From Clostridiales bacterium (lineage in GTDB: Bacteria; Bacillota; Clostridia; Lachnospirales; Lachnospiraceae): a DNA stretch of 64,000 nt. Below are positions 1 to 9,075 of the stretch, piece by piece. The notes beneath the pieces were generated by a model, which saw only the letters and a program-made list of their open reading frames with translations, did not search any database and was not told where the DNA came from. The stretch is taken from positions 124,001 through 188,000 of the forward strand of contig JAGZJZ010000004.1 of the NCBI GenBank assembly GCA_018365455.1, read 5' to 3'. The stretch's first letter is position 1. The number at the start of each line of letters is the position of its first letter. The position numbers and the translations under genes were made by a program.

Positions 1-3000
1 ACACCGGCAGATGAAAGCTTACAGACGGATATAGAATTAATCCCTTATGGCAGCGGCAGACTGCGTATATCCCAGTTCCCTGCAATTGGAGAACCATACA
101 CAGATGTTGTGAAAGCAGAAGGTGACAGCAGCAAGATCAATCATTTGGGTAATACTTATCAGGAATTTAAAAATATTATGGTACCGGCTGCGCAGAACTA
201 TACATTAACAGTAGAAGGAAGCGGGCAGGGAGAGGTTATTGTAAATAATAAAGCCAGAGAAGCAATTGATTTAAGTTCCGGTTCGGCAACATTGGAAGGA
301 CTGAAAAATCTGATATTTGACGGTAACTTCAAATTTACGAACGGTCATTATAATAACCTTCGTTTTACCGATGGACTTCAGGTTGACAGATTGGTTGTTA
401 CACCGGTAAACATGGAAATTACGGGTATTAATATTGAAAGCTATAGCCGTACAGATGATTACATTAAGATTAATACCAATTTAAATGCTCAGGAGACACC
501 ATATGAACTTCTGTATAAGACAACGGAAGAAGGGGATTTCACCAACAGCATTATCGGATTTGAGTCCCAGACTGCGTATATTACAGGCATTGACCCTGGA
601 CAGGACTATTATGTTCAGATCGTTGCAAAGGTTCACGGAGAAGATAAAGCAAGTGATGTAATCGTATTAAAGGCAGAAGAAGTCAATGGTGGCGGATTAA
701 AACCAAATCCAGGTGCGCCCAATGCCCAGTATTCCGGATTCACAACCCTTAATTATATGGAGGATGGATCAGCAGGATGGGTTAAGTATGATCCAGGTAA
801 TAATATCAGATATATTCAGGATGAAAATGAGGGCAGAACGGTAGCGAAAATTGGAAAAAATGAAAGAGCTAAGATGACTTATGAGCCGGCTGACGGTTCG
901 GCGCAGAACTGGACGGATTATGTAGTTACCGGAACGGTTTCTGTTGATGAAATGTCAAATAATAATGCAGGTATTATCTTCCGAGGCAGCAATTTCGGCA
1001 ATGATCCGGATGCTTATGCAGGATATTTTGCTGGTATCGGAAGAGTTGATTACAATGATGGTAACGTCCATGGACTGGGACTTATGATTGGATACGCAGA
1101 CGGACAATGGCATGACATTAAGGGATTTTCCATGCCGGAACTTCAGACGAATACAAAGTATGATATTAAGGTTGTAGCGTTTGGAGACCAGTTTGCTGTT
1201 TATTTAAAAGCTCATAGCGATGCAGATTATGAATTTATTGCAAAATTCAGCGATTCCAGATTCTCAAAAGGAACGATTGGTTTCCGCTCCTACAATGAGG
1301 CATTTACCGCTTATGGGGTGGATGTGAGACCGGTTGTGCAAGAAGATCTGGGGGTATTTGAGGAAACTGAGGAAGAACCGGGAGAACAGCCGGGTGAAGT
1401 TCTTTTCTCAGATGATTTTAACGATGCACAGAAATCCCAGGAGAATTGGGTAAAGGTACCGGAACAGGCGAATATCCAGTTTGTTGATGAAAAAGTTGTA
1501 CTTGGATCAAGTTCAGATATGAAGCTGGTAACAGCAGAGCAATATCAGTGGAAAGATTTTGTTTATGAAGCAAATGTTACACTGCGGGGAGAGGGTCAGA
1601 ATGCAGGTCTTATTTTCCGGTCTTCCAAAGAAGAAAGTGGCGCAGACAGCTATAATGGTTATTACTTTGGTATTGGCTATAGTAAGGGTAAAGGAAGTTT
1701 TGAAGTTGGAAAGGCTGCTGATAAAAAATGGAACGGCATAAGCGGAACAGTGGAATCGTCACTGGTAAATCAGGATCAGGCACATCACCTTAAGGTAATT
1801 GCCTATGGCTCCAAATTGAATTTCTTTATTGATAATACAAAGGTATACTCTATTGCCGACAGCTCCCATAAGATGGGGCGCGTTGGTCTTCGCGGGTATA
1901 ACAGGCAGTTTGAAGTAGACGACATCAATGTACGTACCCTGACGGAAGAAGAAAAAGAGTTATATTCAAAGATTGAAGTAGAAGAAATTGCAATTACGGC
2001 GGAAGCTTTCCAGGATGGCTTCCAGATTACATATCCGAAGACAGCTGCAGCTTCTTACAAGGTACAATATGGCACAGAACCCGGTGTGTATACAAACGAG
2101 TTTGTAGATGTAAAATTCAATAATTATAAAGGCGGCGGCGTATTTACCAAAGATAAAGTTGCATTTGGGGTACCGTTAGATGGTACCTATTATTTCAGAC
2201 TGGTAGGCTTATCATCCGGACAAATCGTGGTAGCAGAGTCCAACGAATTAATGATGGAGACCGGATACCGAGAAGATACTTCAGCAAATGCACAGAGACT
2301 GGATGAAACAAAAACACTGGTGTCTGGAACAGATACTTCAAAAGCAAGGCCGGATGACCTGGCGCGCCTGAAAACAGCCATTGCAGATGCGGAAGCACTT
2401 CAGGCTGCAGAGGGAAATCAAATGGATTATGATCTGGCATCCAGCCTGCTGACGATTTCTAAATATGCAATTGACAATCGTGCAGCAGAACCAACGGATC
2501 CGGGAGAACCAGAAGAACCGGAAGAAACAGAACCGGAAGAAACAGACAAGCCGCAGGAAACAGACAAGCCACAGGAAACAGACAAGCCACAGGAAACAGA
2601 AAAACCGCAGGAGACCGAAAAACCAGTGGTACCATCCAAACCGGTGAAAAAGAATCAGACAATCAGTGCCAGGAATATTTCAAAAATATATGGAACTAAG
2701 CCTTACAAATTAAATGTAAAGACAAATGGCGATGGAAAGCTTTCTTACAAGTATGATAATAAAAAGGTTGTTACCATCAGTTCTTCCGGTAAAGTTACCG
2801 TTAGAAATTACGGAAAAGCTAAGATTACTATTAAAGCCGCTGCTACCAGCAAATACAATGCTGCATCCAAGACAATCACATTCGAGGTACGTCCTAAAAA
2901 GGCAGTGATTTCTAAAGTAACAGCAGAAGGCAAGGGCAGAATGAAAGTAACCTGGAGAAAAGATTCCAGGGTAACCGGATATCAGATCGTTTATGCAAAG

Positions 3001-3183
3001 AACAGTAAATTTACAAAAGGAAAGAAATATTTCAGCGTAAAAAATGCAAAGACCATCACGAAGACGGTATCCAAACTGAAAAAAGGAACGAAATACTATG
3101 TAAAAGTGAGATCCTATAAGACTGTGAAAAACCAGAAATACTATAGCAGCTATAGCAGGGTGAAGACGGTTAGAATAAAATAA
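1..3183 (+). CDS. Large secreted modular carbohydrate-active protein, 3' part only
   Basis: The reading frame is open from the first base, so the 5' end (signal peptide and any catalytic domain) lies outside the window; GTG at 109 is only an internal codon. The first ~20 residues (IELIPYGSGRLRISQFP) resemble the closing beta-sandwich of GH127/DUF1680-type beta-L-arabinofuranosidases, but this is tentative. Next come an Fn3-like module, two LamG/DUF1080-like beta-sandwich modules (about 780-1320 and 1410-1950), a second Fn3-like module, a helical stretch, a Pro/Glu/Thr repeat linker, a Big-type Ig module (about 2650-2900) and a final Fn3 module rich in Lys and Tyr. There is no LPXTG sorting signal. 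The tail is typical of clostridial surface or secreted enzymes. It precedes sugar module A and may supply its substrate, which is inference. Confidence 0.75.
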   Translation, partial: TPADESLQTDIELIPYGSGRLRISQFPAIGEPYTDVVKAEGDSSKINHLGNTYQEFKNIMVPAAQNYTLTVEGSGQGEVIVNNKAREAIDLSSGSATLEGLKNLIFDGNFKFTNGHYNNLRFTDGLQVDRLVVTPVNMEITGINIESYSRTDDYIKINTNLNAQETPYELLYKTTEEGDFTNSIIGFESQTAYITGIDPGQDYYVQIVAKVHGEDKASDVIVLKAEEVNGGGLKPNPGAPNAQYSGFTTLNYMEDGSAGWVKYDPGNNIRYIQDENEGRTVAKIGKNERAKMTYEPADGSAQNWTDYVVTGTVSVDEMSNNNAGIIFRGSNFGNDPDAYAGYFAGIGRVDYNDGNVHGLGLMIGYADGQWHDIKGFSMPELQTNTKYDIKVVAFGDQFAVYLKAHSDADYEFIAKFSDSRFSKGTIGFRSYNEAFTAYGVDVRPVVQEDLGVFEETEEEPGEQPGEVLFSDDFNDAQKSQENWVKVPEQANIQFVDEKVVLGSSSDMKLVTAEQYQWKDFVYEANVTLRGEGQNAGLIFRSSKEESGADSYNGYYFGIGYSKGKGSFEVGKAADKKWNGISGTVESSLVNQDQAHHLKVIAYGSKLNFFIDNTKVYSIADSSHKMGRVGLRGYNRQFEVDDINVRTLTEEEKELYSKIEVEEIAITAEAFQDGFQITYPKTAAASYKVQYGTEPGVYTNEFVDVKFNNYKGGGVFTKDKVAFGVPLDGTYYFRLVGLSSGQIVVAESNELMMETGYREDTSANAQRLDETKTLVSGTDTSKARPDDLARLKTAIADAEALQAAEGNQMDYDLASSLLTISKYAIDNRAAEPTDPGEPEEPEETEPEETDKPQETDKPQETDKPQETEKPQETEKPVVPSKPVKKNQTISARNISKIYGTKPYKLNVKTNGDGKLSYKYDNKKVVTISSSGKVTVRNYGKAKITIKAAATSKYNAASKTITFEVRPKKAVISKVTAEGKGRMKVTWRKDSRVTGYQIVYAKNSKFTKGKKYFSVKNAKTITKTVSKLKKGTKYYVKVRSYKTVKNQKYYSSYSRVKTVRIK
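2539..2628 (+). repeat. 18-bp tandem repeat encoding ETDKPQ-type linker
   Basis: Five consecutive 18-bp units inside the preceding gene encode ETDKPQ three times, then ETEKPQ and ETEKPV. This is a Pro/Thr/Glu linker between the helical part and the Ig module. The first three units are almost identical in DNA, so copy number could vary by slippage. Confidence 0.85.
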
Positions 3184-3192
3184 TTGAAGTTG

Positions 3193-3240
3193 AGAAAGAG
3201 CAGGAGCTAATCATTAGTGTGAACCGGCTCTTTCTTTTTG
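3193..3240 (+). terminator. Rho-independent terminator of the modular protein gene
   Basis: AGAAAGAGC (3193-3201) pairs perfectly with GCTCTTTCT (3227-3235) and is followed by TTTTG. It starts 10 bases after the stop codon and separates the surface protein from module A. Confidence 0.75.
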
Positions 3241-3343
3241 TTTCCAACTTTAAGGTTTGTTCTATATCTTTGTCGTAAACAAGTTTTTTGCCATTCCAGG
3301 TGGCTCAGCTGGTGAGTCAGCAGGTTAGTCGCAACCAACACCA

Positions 3344-3408
3344 AGTCAAACCAGTGATAGTATGAAGTCAGACCAGTTATAGCAATCTTTTTTAATCACA
3401 GCTATAAT
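3344..3408 (+). promoter_or_regulatory. Module A promoter with tandem regulator-site candidates
   Basis: Two 17-bp direct repeats, AGTCAAACCAGTGATAG (3344) and AGTCAGACCAGTTATAG (3366), are 22 bp apart, about two helical turns. A TATAAT -10 sits at 3403-3408, but no good -35 is visible; the second repeat fills that place. This layout fits activation by the module's AraC-type response regulator. The regulator assignment is inference. Confidence 0.5.
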
Positions 3409-3475
3409 ACCACTATAAATTAATCGGAGGGAATGGATTTTATACACGCCCGAAGACCTATCAGGAGGAAAATTG

Positions 3476-5029
3476 ATGAAAAAGAGTAAATGGATCAGTC
3501 TTGTACTAGCAGGTATATTAACGTTATCTCTGGCAGGATGCGGCGGTGGAAGTGCAGCAGGAAGTGCCGGAACTGCAGGAACCGCAGGGACCGCCCAAAC
3601 CGGCAGTGAATCCGGGGGAAGTGAGACGAATGACAAAGGAGAACCTTATACAGTTACTATGGTTCTACAGGGAAGCCAGCCCCAGGATGAGGAGAGAGTT
3701 GAAGGAAAGATCAATGAAATTCTGGAAAAAGAATTGAATGCTAAGCTGGATATTGTCATGCTTCCCTGGGCAAGTGCATCTCAGCAGCTGCAGTTAATGT
3801 TATCCGGGGATGAGAAAATAGACTGCTTTTACACAAATGCTACGGGGGCTATGAAGTTTATGCATGCAGGACAGATTATGGATATGTCGGAGCTGGTAGA
3901 GAAGCATGGGACTAACTTAAAGGAAATCTACGGAGAAGAGGTATTAAAGCTGAATTCAGTAGACGGATTTCTCTACGGAGTGCCGAATCAAATCGAGCGT
4001 GGCAGTATTCCAGCAGTTTTCATGAGAAAAGATATTATAGAAAAATATAATATTGACACATCTGCAATCAAGGAACCAAAAGATTTGGAAAAGGTCTATG
4101 AGGCTGTTAAAAAGGGAGAGCCGGATATGACCATGTTATTTTCCATTAACAGCGGGGACACGCCTCTGGACAGGTTATTCCCGGGAGATACGCTTTCTGA
4201 TGCAAATGGGTTAGGAGTACTGATGGATCAGACCGAAAATACTAAAATTGAAAATCTGTTTGCAAGTGACTGGTACATGCAGACCACAAAAATGCTTTAT
4301 GACTGGTATCAGAAAGGCTATATCAGCAAAGATGCAGGCACGGCAACGGAAAACTGGAGAACGGTATGCAAAGCAGGAAACCTGTTCTCACTGTTCTTTG
4401 CGTACCATCCAGGTACTCCGGTAGAATTTAAAAGTTCTACAGGATATGATTTTGAGATCGTGAAGTTCAGGGACTATCCGATTAAAAACTGTCAGACCTA
4501 TTCCGGTATTATATTTTCTATAGCTCAAAACTGCGAAAACCCGGATAAGACCATGCAGGTACTGGATTATATTTATGGAAGTAAGGATATTATGAACCTC
4601 CTGAACTGGGGTGAAGAAGGAACGGACTATGTGGTGGAAGACCAGGAAAATGATATCATCAACTATCCTGAAGGAATCACCACGGATAATGTCGGATACA
4701 GCCTGAACCTGGGCTGGGAATTACCCAATCAGTTTATCGCACATAAATGGAATGGCAGTGATCCAAAGCTCTGGGAAAAAATGGAGGAGTTTAACGAGAG
4801 TGCCAGGGATTCTAAAGCAATGGGCTTTTTATTTGATGATTCAGCGGTAGAAAGTGATGTCTCTGCGTTGGCTAATGTGGTATCTCAATACCGGGGATCT
4901 CTAAACAGCGGATCTGTAAATCCCGAAGAATACATTCCTAAATTTCTGAAAGATCTGGAAGCAGCGGGAATTGACCGCGTCATAGAGGCGAAACAGAAAC
5001 AGTTTGATGAATGGCTTAAGCGTGATTGA
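3476..5029 (+). CDS. Sugar ABC transporter substrate-binding lipoprotein (LplA-type), module A
   Basis: This is an extracellular solute-binding protein of the carbohydrate uptake (CUT1) type, 517 aa, close to the size of the LplA/YtcQ group. The signal peptide ends in a lipobox LSLAGC, so Cys22 is the lipidated residue, followed by a Gly/Ser/Thr-rich linker. I chose ATG at 3476 because AGGAGG (3463-3468) lies 7 bases upstream; a TTG one codon earlier is less likely. It is the first gene of the module and is followed by a strong hairpin and two permeases. No ATPase is encoded here, as is usual for CUT1 systems that share an MsmX-type ATPase. The ligand is probably an oligosaccharide but cannot be named. 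Confidence 0.9.
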   Translation: MKKSKWISLVLAGILTLSLAGCGGGSAAGSAGTAGTAGTAQTGSESGGSETNDKGEPYTVTMVLQGSQPQDEERVEGKINEILEKELNAKLDIVMLPWASASQQLQLMLSGDEKIDCFYTNATGAMKFMHAGQIMDMSELVEKHGTNLKEIYGEEVLKLNSVDGFLYGVPNQIERGSIPAVFMRKDIIEKYNIDTSAIKEPKDLEKVYEAVKKGEPDMTMLFSINSGDTPLDRLFPGDTLSDANGLGVLMDQTENTKIENLFASDWYMQTTKMLYDWYQKGYISKDAGTATENWRTVCKAGNLFSLFFAYHPGTPVEFKSSTGYDFEIVKFRDYPIKNCQTYSGIIFSIAQNCENPDKTMQVLDYIYGSKDIMNLLNWGEEGTDYVVEDQENDIINYPEGITTDNVGYSLNLGWELPNQFIAHKWNGSDPKLWEKMEEFNESARDSKAMGFLFDDSAVESDVSALANVVSQYRGSLNSGSVNPEEYIPKFLKDLEAAGIDRVIEAKQKQFDEWLKRD

Positions 5030-5064
5030 TAAACTGGCACAGACAGACAAATAGAAATGGAATG

Positions 5065-5097
5065 ACTGCCGTAAAACAAGGGTTTTACGGCAGTTTT
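5065..5097 (+). terminator. Intercistronic hairpin after the binding-protein gene
   Basis: ACTGCCGTAAAAC (5065-5077) is perfectly complementary to GTTTTACGGCAGT (5082-5094), with a 4-base loop and TTTT at 5094-5097. It lies between the binding protein and the first permease and immediately before the permease's AAAGGAG. It probably acts as a partial terminator or 3' mRNA stabiliser that raises the ratio of binding protein to permease. Confidence 0.6.
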
Positions 5098-5112
5098 AAA
5101 AGGAGAATAAAT

Positions 5113-6036
5113 GTGAACAAAAAATCAAAGCTGTTGGTTTACAAAAAACATTTCCCGCTGTATCTAATGATTTTACCGGGTGTACTCTACTTAATTATAA
5201 ACAATTATATCCCTATGGCAGGTATGATAATTGCCTTTAAGAAGGTTGATTTTTCAAAGGGGATTTTAGCCAGTCCATTTTGTGGATTCGATAACTTTAA
5301 GTTTCTGTTTTCATCGGATCAGGCATGGATGATTACCAGGAATACCTTATTATACAATCTTGCCTTTATATTCGTTAATATGGTGATTGGAATTGCAATT
5401 GCCATTTTAATCACTCAAATCCGCAGTAAGAAAATGAAAAAATTATATCAGAGCGCGATTTTGCTTCCTTTTTTAATGTCCATGGTCATTCTCAGCTATA
5501 TTGTTTATGCCATGTTAAGTGCTGAGAATGGAATGGTGAATAACTCCATATTAAAGGCGCTTCATATTGATCCGGTACAGTGGTACCAGAAACCGGAATA
5601 CTGGCCCTTTATTTTAGTGATTGCCAACTGCTGGAAAGGAGTTGGGTATGGGTGCTTAATCTATATTGCTACACTGATTGGCATAGATCCCACATTTTAT
5701 GAGGCAGCCAGGCTGGACGGGGCGACGAAATGGCAGGAGATTAAGAAAATTACGCTCCCGTGTATGGTTCCTACAATCATTACACTGCTGCTTTTAAGTA
5801 TCGGTAGAATCTTCTATTCGGATTTTGGGCTATTTTACCAGGTTCCCATGAATTCCGGTGTCCTTCTTCCTACCACAAATGTAATTGATACCTATGTCTA
5901 TCGTGCATTAATTGAACAGGGGAATATCAGTATGTCTTCGGCGGCAGGCGTTTATCAGTCTCTTGTGGGATTTGCAGTGGTTATGGTCAGCAACTGGGTA
6001 GTCAGACGGTCGGATAAAGAAAAAGCCCTATTTTAG
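5113..6036 (+). CDS. Sugar ABC transporter permease, LplB-type, module A
   Basis: Integral membrane permease of the binding-protein-dependent type, 307 aa with about six membrane segments. The cytoplasmic EAA loop reads YEAARLDGATKWQEIKKITL and would dock the ATPase. The open frame extends upstream to 5026, but GTG at 5113 is preferred: AAAGGAG lies 8 bases upstream, and the first residues (NKKSKLLVYKKHFPLYLMILPG) form the usual basic N-terminus before helix 1. It works with the next permease and the lipoprotein upstream to import a sugar, probably an oligosaccharide. Confidence 0.9.
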   Translation: MNKKSKLLVYKKHFPLYLMILPGVLYLIINNYIPMAGMIIAFKKVDFSKGILASPFCGFDNFKFLFSSDQAWMITRNTLLYNLAFIFVNMVIGIAIAILITQIRSKKMKKLYQSAILLPFLMSMVILSYIVYAMLSAENGMVNNSILKALHIDPVQWYQKPEYWPFILVIANCWKGVGYGCLIYIATLIGIDPTFYEAARLDGATKWQEIKKITLPCMVPTIITLLLLSIGRIFYSDFGLFYQVPMNSGVLLPTTNVIDTYVYRALIEQGNISMSSAAGVYQSLVGFAVVMVSNWVVRRSDKEKALF

Positions 6037-6088
6037 AAACGAATTAGGTGTCAGCGGCAGACAGATCCGCAATACGCGGTGTGAATTA

Positions 6089-6140
6089 GTTGAAAGAAAC
6101 TCAGTAAACAGAAAGGAAGCCACGCAAAGATTCTTTCAAC
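6089..6140 (+). repeat. 10-bp inverted repeat in the gap between the two permease genes
   Basis: GTTGAAAGAA (6089-6098) is perfectly complementary to TTCTTTCAAC (6131-6140), with 32 bases between. It sits in the 160-base spacer between the permease genes, which otherwise shows no coding potential. It is likely an RNA structure affecting transcript processing; there is no U-tract. Confidence 0.4.
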
Positions 6141-6196
6141 GGGATTTAAATGTGGCAGTATTGCAGGCAGGCCTGTGATATGCAAGAGGTATAAAG

Positions 6197-7099
6197 ATGT
6201 ATAATTCAAAAAAGAACAAACGCTATCAGATCATCATTAATATGCTGCTTATAATCGTAACGCTTTCTATTATTTTACCGTTTCTGCTTGTTTTTATCTC
6301 ATCAATAACAGATGAGAATACACTGATCCGGGAGGGGTATTCCTTTTTTCCAAAACAACTCAGCCTTTATGCGTATCAGTATATTATCCGGCAGGGCGAT
6401 AAGATTTTAAGGGCTTATGGAATTACCATTCTTGTAACGCTTTTGGGAACGGCGGTTAATGTCACCATGTCTGCCCTCATGGCGTATCCCTTATCGGTGA
6501 AAACATTGCCTCACAGACGGGCAATTACCTTTTTTGTGTTTTTTACCATGCTCTTTAATGGCGGATTAGTACCTTCTTATCTGATGTATGTAAATTATTT
6601 CCATATTAAAAATACGCTCTTTGCATTGCTGGTTCCAAATCTTTTGCTGAGTGCCAACAATATTTTGTTAATCCGCACCTATTTTACCGGAAGTATCCCG
6701 GATGCGCTGTATGAGGCAGCTAAGATCGATGGTGCCACCCATTTCCAGATCTTTGGGAAAATAGTGATTCCCCTCGGCAAGCCGATTCTTGTTACGATGG
6801 GTCTGTTTTCCGGACTTGCCTATTGGAATGACTGGACGAATGGTTTATACTATTTATCAGGAAATAGCGGTCAGAAGTTATATGGGATACAGAATCTGTT
6901 AAACCAGATGATTACGGATATCCAATACCTTGCAAGCGGCAAGGTGGTGGGAAATATAGGGGCTGAAGTTGCAAAGATGCCTACTATATCAATCCGTATG
7001 GCAATTGCATTTATTGCAATGCTGCCGTTATTTTTGATCTATCCTTTTTTACAGAAATATTTTTCGGAAGGAATAACGCTGGGAGCCGTTAAGGGCTAG
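6197..7099 (+). CDS. Sugar ABC transporter permease, YtcP/LplC-type, module A
   Basis: Second membrane subunit of module A, 300 aa, six predicted helices, with the EAA loop YEAAKIDGATHFQIFGKIVI around residue 175. The C-terminus (KYFSEGITLGAVKG) is the standard ending of this family. ATG at 6197 is preceded by AAGAGGT at a proper distance. The gene is followed within 40 bases by the sensor kinase, so transporter and sensor are probably co-transcribed. Confidence 0.9.
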   Translation: MYNSKKNKRYQIIINMLLIIVTLSIILPFLLVFISSITDENTLIREGYSFFPKQLSLYAYQYIIRQGDKILRAYGITILVTLLGTAVNVTMSALMAYPLSVKTLPHRRAITFFVFFTMLFNGGLVPSYLMYVNYFHIKNTLFALLVPNLLLSANNILLIRTYFTGSIPDALYEAAKIDGATHFQIFGKIVIPLGKPILVTMGLFSGLAYWNDWTNGLYYLSGNSGQKLYGIQNLLNQMITDIQYLASGKVVGNIGAEVAKMPTISIRMAIAFIAMLPLFLIYPFLQKYFSEGITLGAVKG

Positions 7100-7137
7100 G
7101 TGCCGCCCGGCACTAACCGGCAGTAAGGAGTGGTGAA

Positions 7138-9018
7138 GTGATTAATAAGAAGGATAGGCGGCAGAAAAATATTGCACAGCAAATGAAAGGAATTGTAAAG
7201 ATATTAATTCCCGTTTTAATTCTCTATATTTTTCTGGGCGGCGTTATCCTTGAGAATATACGTAAGCAGGCAATTAAGAATATGAATGAGATGTCAGAAC
7301 TTTATATGGATGAGCTGGATAACCGCTTTTTCCGCATCAGCCGCAGAATCCTGATCAATATCATGGAGGACAGCTCCGCAGAATCTGTCTTCCGGAAAAA
7401 TGTAGAGATGATCTGTGAAGACAGTGAAAATGATATCCAGGTCAATTATGCCATCGGTAAGATCCGGGAAGATTTTCTGCAGTTTACCTGGGAATACGGA
7501 GAAGAATATCATTTTTTCCTGTATCTGGAGGAGTTGGGACAGTTTATTAATCTGGATCTGGATGCAGATACGGATCTGCTTAGTGACAAGATAAAGAGCT
7601 CCCTGATTGAGAATATCCAAACAAAGAAAAATACTACATATTCCATAAAGCAAAAATGGGACAGCCTGTTCCTGGATGAAGGCAACTATGTATATAAGGC
7701 GGCGCAGAAAAAGGGAATTTATCTGGGGTGCTATGTAAATGTAAAAGATATCCTGGAACCTTTTTGGAAGATTACATCCGGCGGTGACGGCTATGTGCAG
7801 ATGGTCAGCCATGACGGTCAGATCATCGGCAGAATTACGGATAAGGGAATTGAAGTCAACAGCAGGAAGAAAGAAGACGATAACAGACAGGAAAATGACA
7901 ACAGCAGAAAGAAAGAAGACAATGAAAATAAAAATACCGGAAACTTCGCCGCGGGGGAGGATGGATCTGGGAAATATGCCGCGGGGGAATATGCTGCCGG
8001 GAAAAAAGAGTGGACAATGATTGTAAAAGAAATGAAACGTGCACCGTTTTTCCTGGAACTTCATATTTCGGGAGAAAAGATCATCGGTATTCTGTCAGTT
8101 GTTCTGGCGGCTTTGTTTGTCCTGGTCCTGGTGCTTTTGTCGGCAGGGTATGGGACGGTATTTTATCTGAGAAAGTACGTACTCAGCCCCATTTCCAAAT
8201 TTACAGATAATCTGCTTCAGTATGATGCCGGGGATTATACGTATCATATTACCAACGGCAATCTTCTGGAGCTGGAGCAGATGGATGGGCAGTTCCGTAA
8301 AATGATGCATCAGATCCGGAAATTAAAGATTACTTTGTATGAGCAGGAACTGGAAAAACAAAAAATAGAGATGGATTTTTTGAAATTGCAGATAAGACCG
8401 CATTTTTATTTAAACTGCCTGAATTTTATTTACAGTATGATTGATTTCAAAGAATATCAAAGTGCCAGGAAAATGTCAGCGATTACGGCGGATTATCTCC
8501 AGTACGTCTTCAAAAACAATCTGGAAAAAGTGAAGATTGAAGCGGAGCTGAATCATTGCAGGAATTACCTGGACATTTTGTTACTCCGCTATCAGGGCGG
8601 ATTTGAATACTATATAGAGCAAAACGAAGAGGTCATAAATGCAGAGATTTTTCCATTTCTGATTCAGGTATTTGTAGAAAATGCAGCAAAACATGCGCTG
8701 ACCATGGAGCGAAAGATTCTGATTTCGGTTACGGTGTATCCGGAGGAACGGGGAGAGGGAGAATTTGTGAATATATATATTTCCGATACCGGCAAGGGAT
8801 TTCCGAAAGAAGTTCTGGATCGGTTGAATCAGGGGATTCCTCTTGAAAATACCAATGGACATGGATTTGGGATTCAAAACTGCCTGAAGCGGTTTCAGTA
8901 TTTTTATGGGGATCGTGCAGATAAGGGAGAGATTTATTTTGCCAACAGCCCTCTGGGGGGAGCAATTGTAGATATTCATATACCGTTGGAAGAAGATGGC
9001 GGTGCAAAGCGTATTTGA
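7138..9018 (+). CDS. YesM-type sensor histidine kinase, module A
   Basis: Membrane sensor kinase, 626 aa. A first helix (about residues 18-38) and a second (about 313-345) bracket a ~270-aa extracellular sensor region; a HAMP domain, the His_kinase (LytS/YesM) region with phospho-acceptor His422, and a GHKL ATPase follow (N-box FVENAAKHAL, G-boxes SDTGKGFP and GHGFGIQN). The His box reads QIRPHFYLN rather than the usual QINPHFLYN. Residues ~241-285 form a Lys/Asp/Glu/Asn-rich and Ala/Gly-rich insert just before the second helix. GTG at 7138 follows AAGGAG by 7 bases. It is expected to phosphorylate the regulator encoded directly downstream in response to sugar or to the loaded binding protein. 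Confidence 0.92.
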   Translation: MINKKDRRQKNIAQQMKGIVKILIPVLILYIFLGGVILENIRKQAIKNMNEMSELYMDELDNRFFRISRRILINIMEDSSAESVFRKNVEMICEDSENDIQVNYAIGKIREDFLQFTWEYGEEYHFFLYLEELGQFINLDLDADTDLLSDKIKSSLIENIQTKKNTTYSIKQKWDSLFLDEGNYVYKAAQKKGIYLGCYVNVKDILEPFWKITSGGDGYVQMVSHDGQIIGRITDKGIEVNSRKKEDDNRQENDNSRKKEDNENKNTGNFAAGEDGSGKYAAGEYAAGKKEWTMIVKEMKRAPFFLELHISGEKIIGILSVVLAALFVLVLVLLSAGYGTVFYLRKYVLSPISKFTDNLLQYDAGDYTYHITNGNLLELEQMDGQFRKMMHQIRKLKITLYEQELEKQKIEMDFLKLQIRPHFYLNCLNFIYSMIDFKEYQSARKMSAITADYLQYVFKNNLEKVKIEAELNHCRNYLDILLLRYQGGFEYYIEQNEEVINAEIFPFLIQVFVENAAKHALTMERKILISVTVYPEERGEGEFVNIYISDTGKGFPKEVLDRLNQGIPLENTNGHGFGIQNCLKRFQYFYGDRADKGEIYFANSPLGGAIVDIHIPLEEDGGAKRI

Positions 9019-9075
9019 AAATTGCTTGCTTTTTGACAGTTTTAAACTCTCACAAAGAAATAATGGGGTATTACC

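Noticed and set aside
7294..8064. 256-codon open frame on the minus strand
   Set aside because: It lies wholly antisense to the module A kinase, has no ribosome site, and its composition (His, Phe, Ile, Pro-rich) is that of a reverse-complement shadow.
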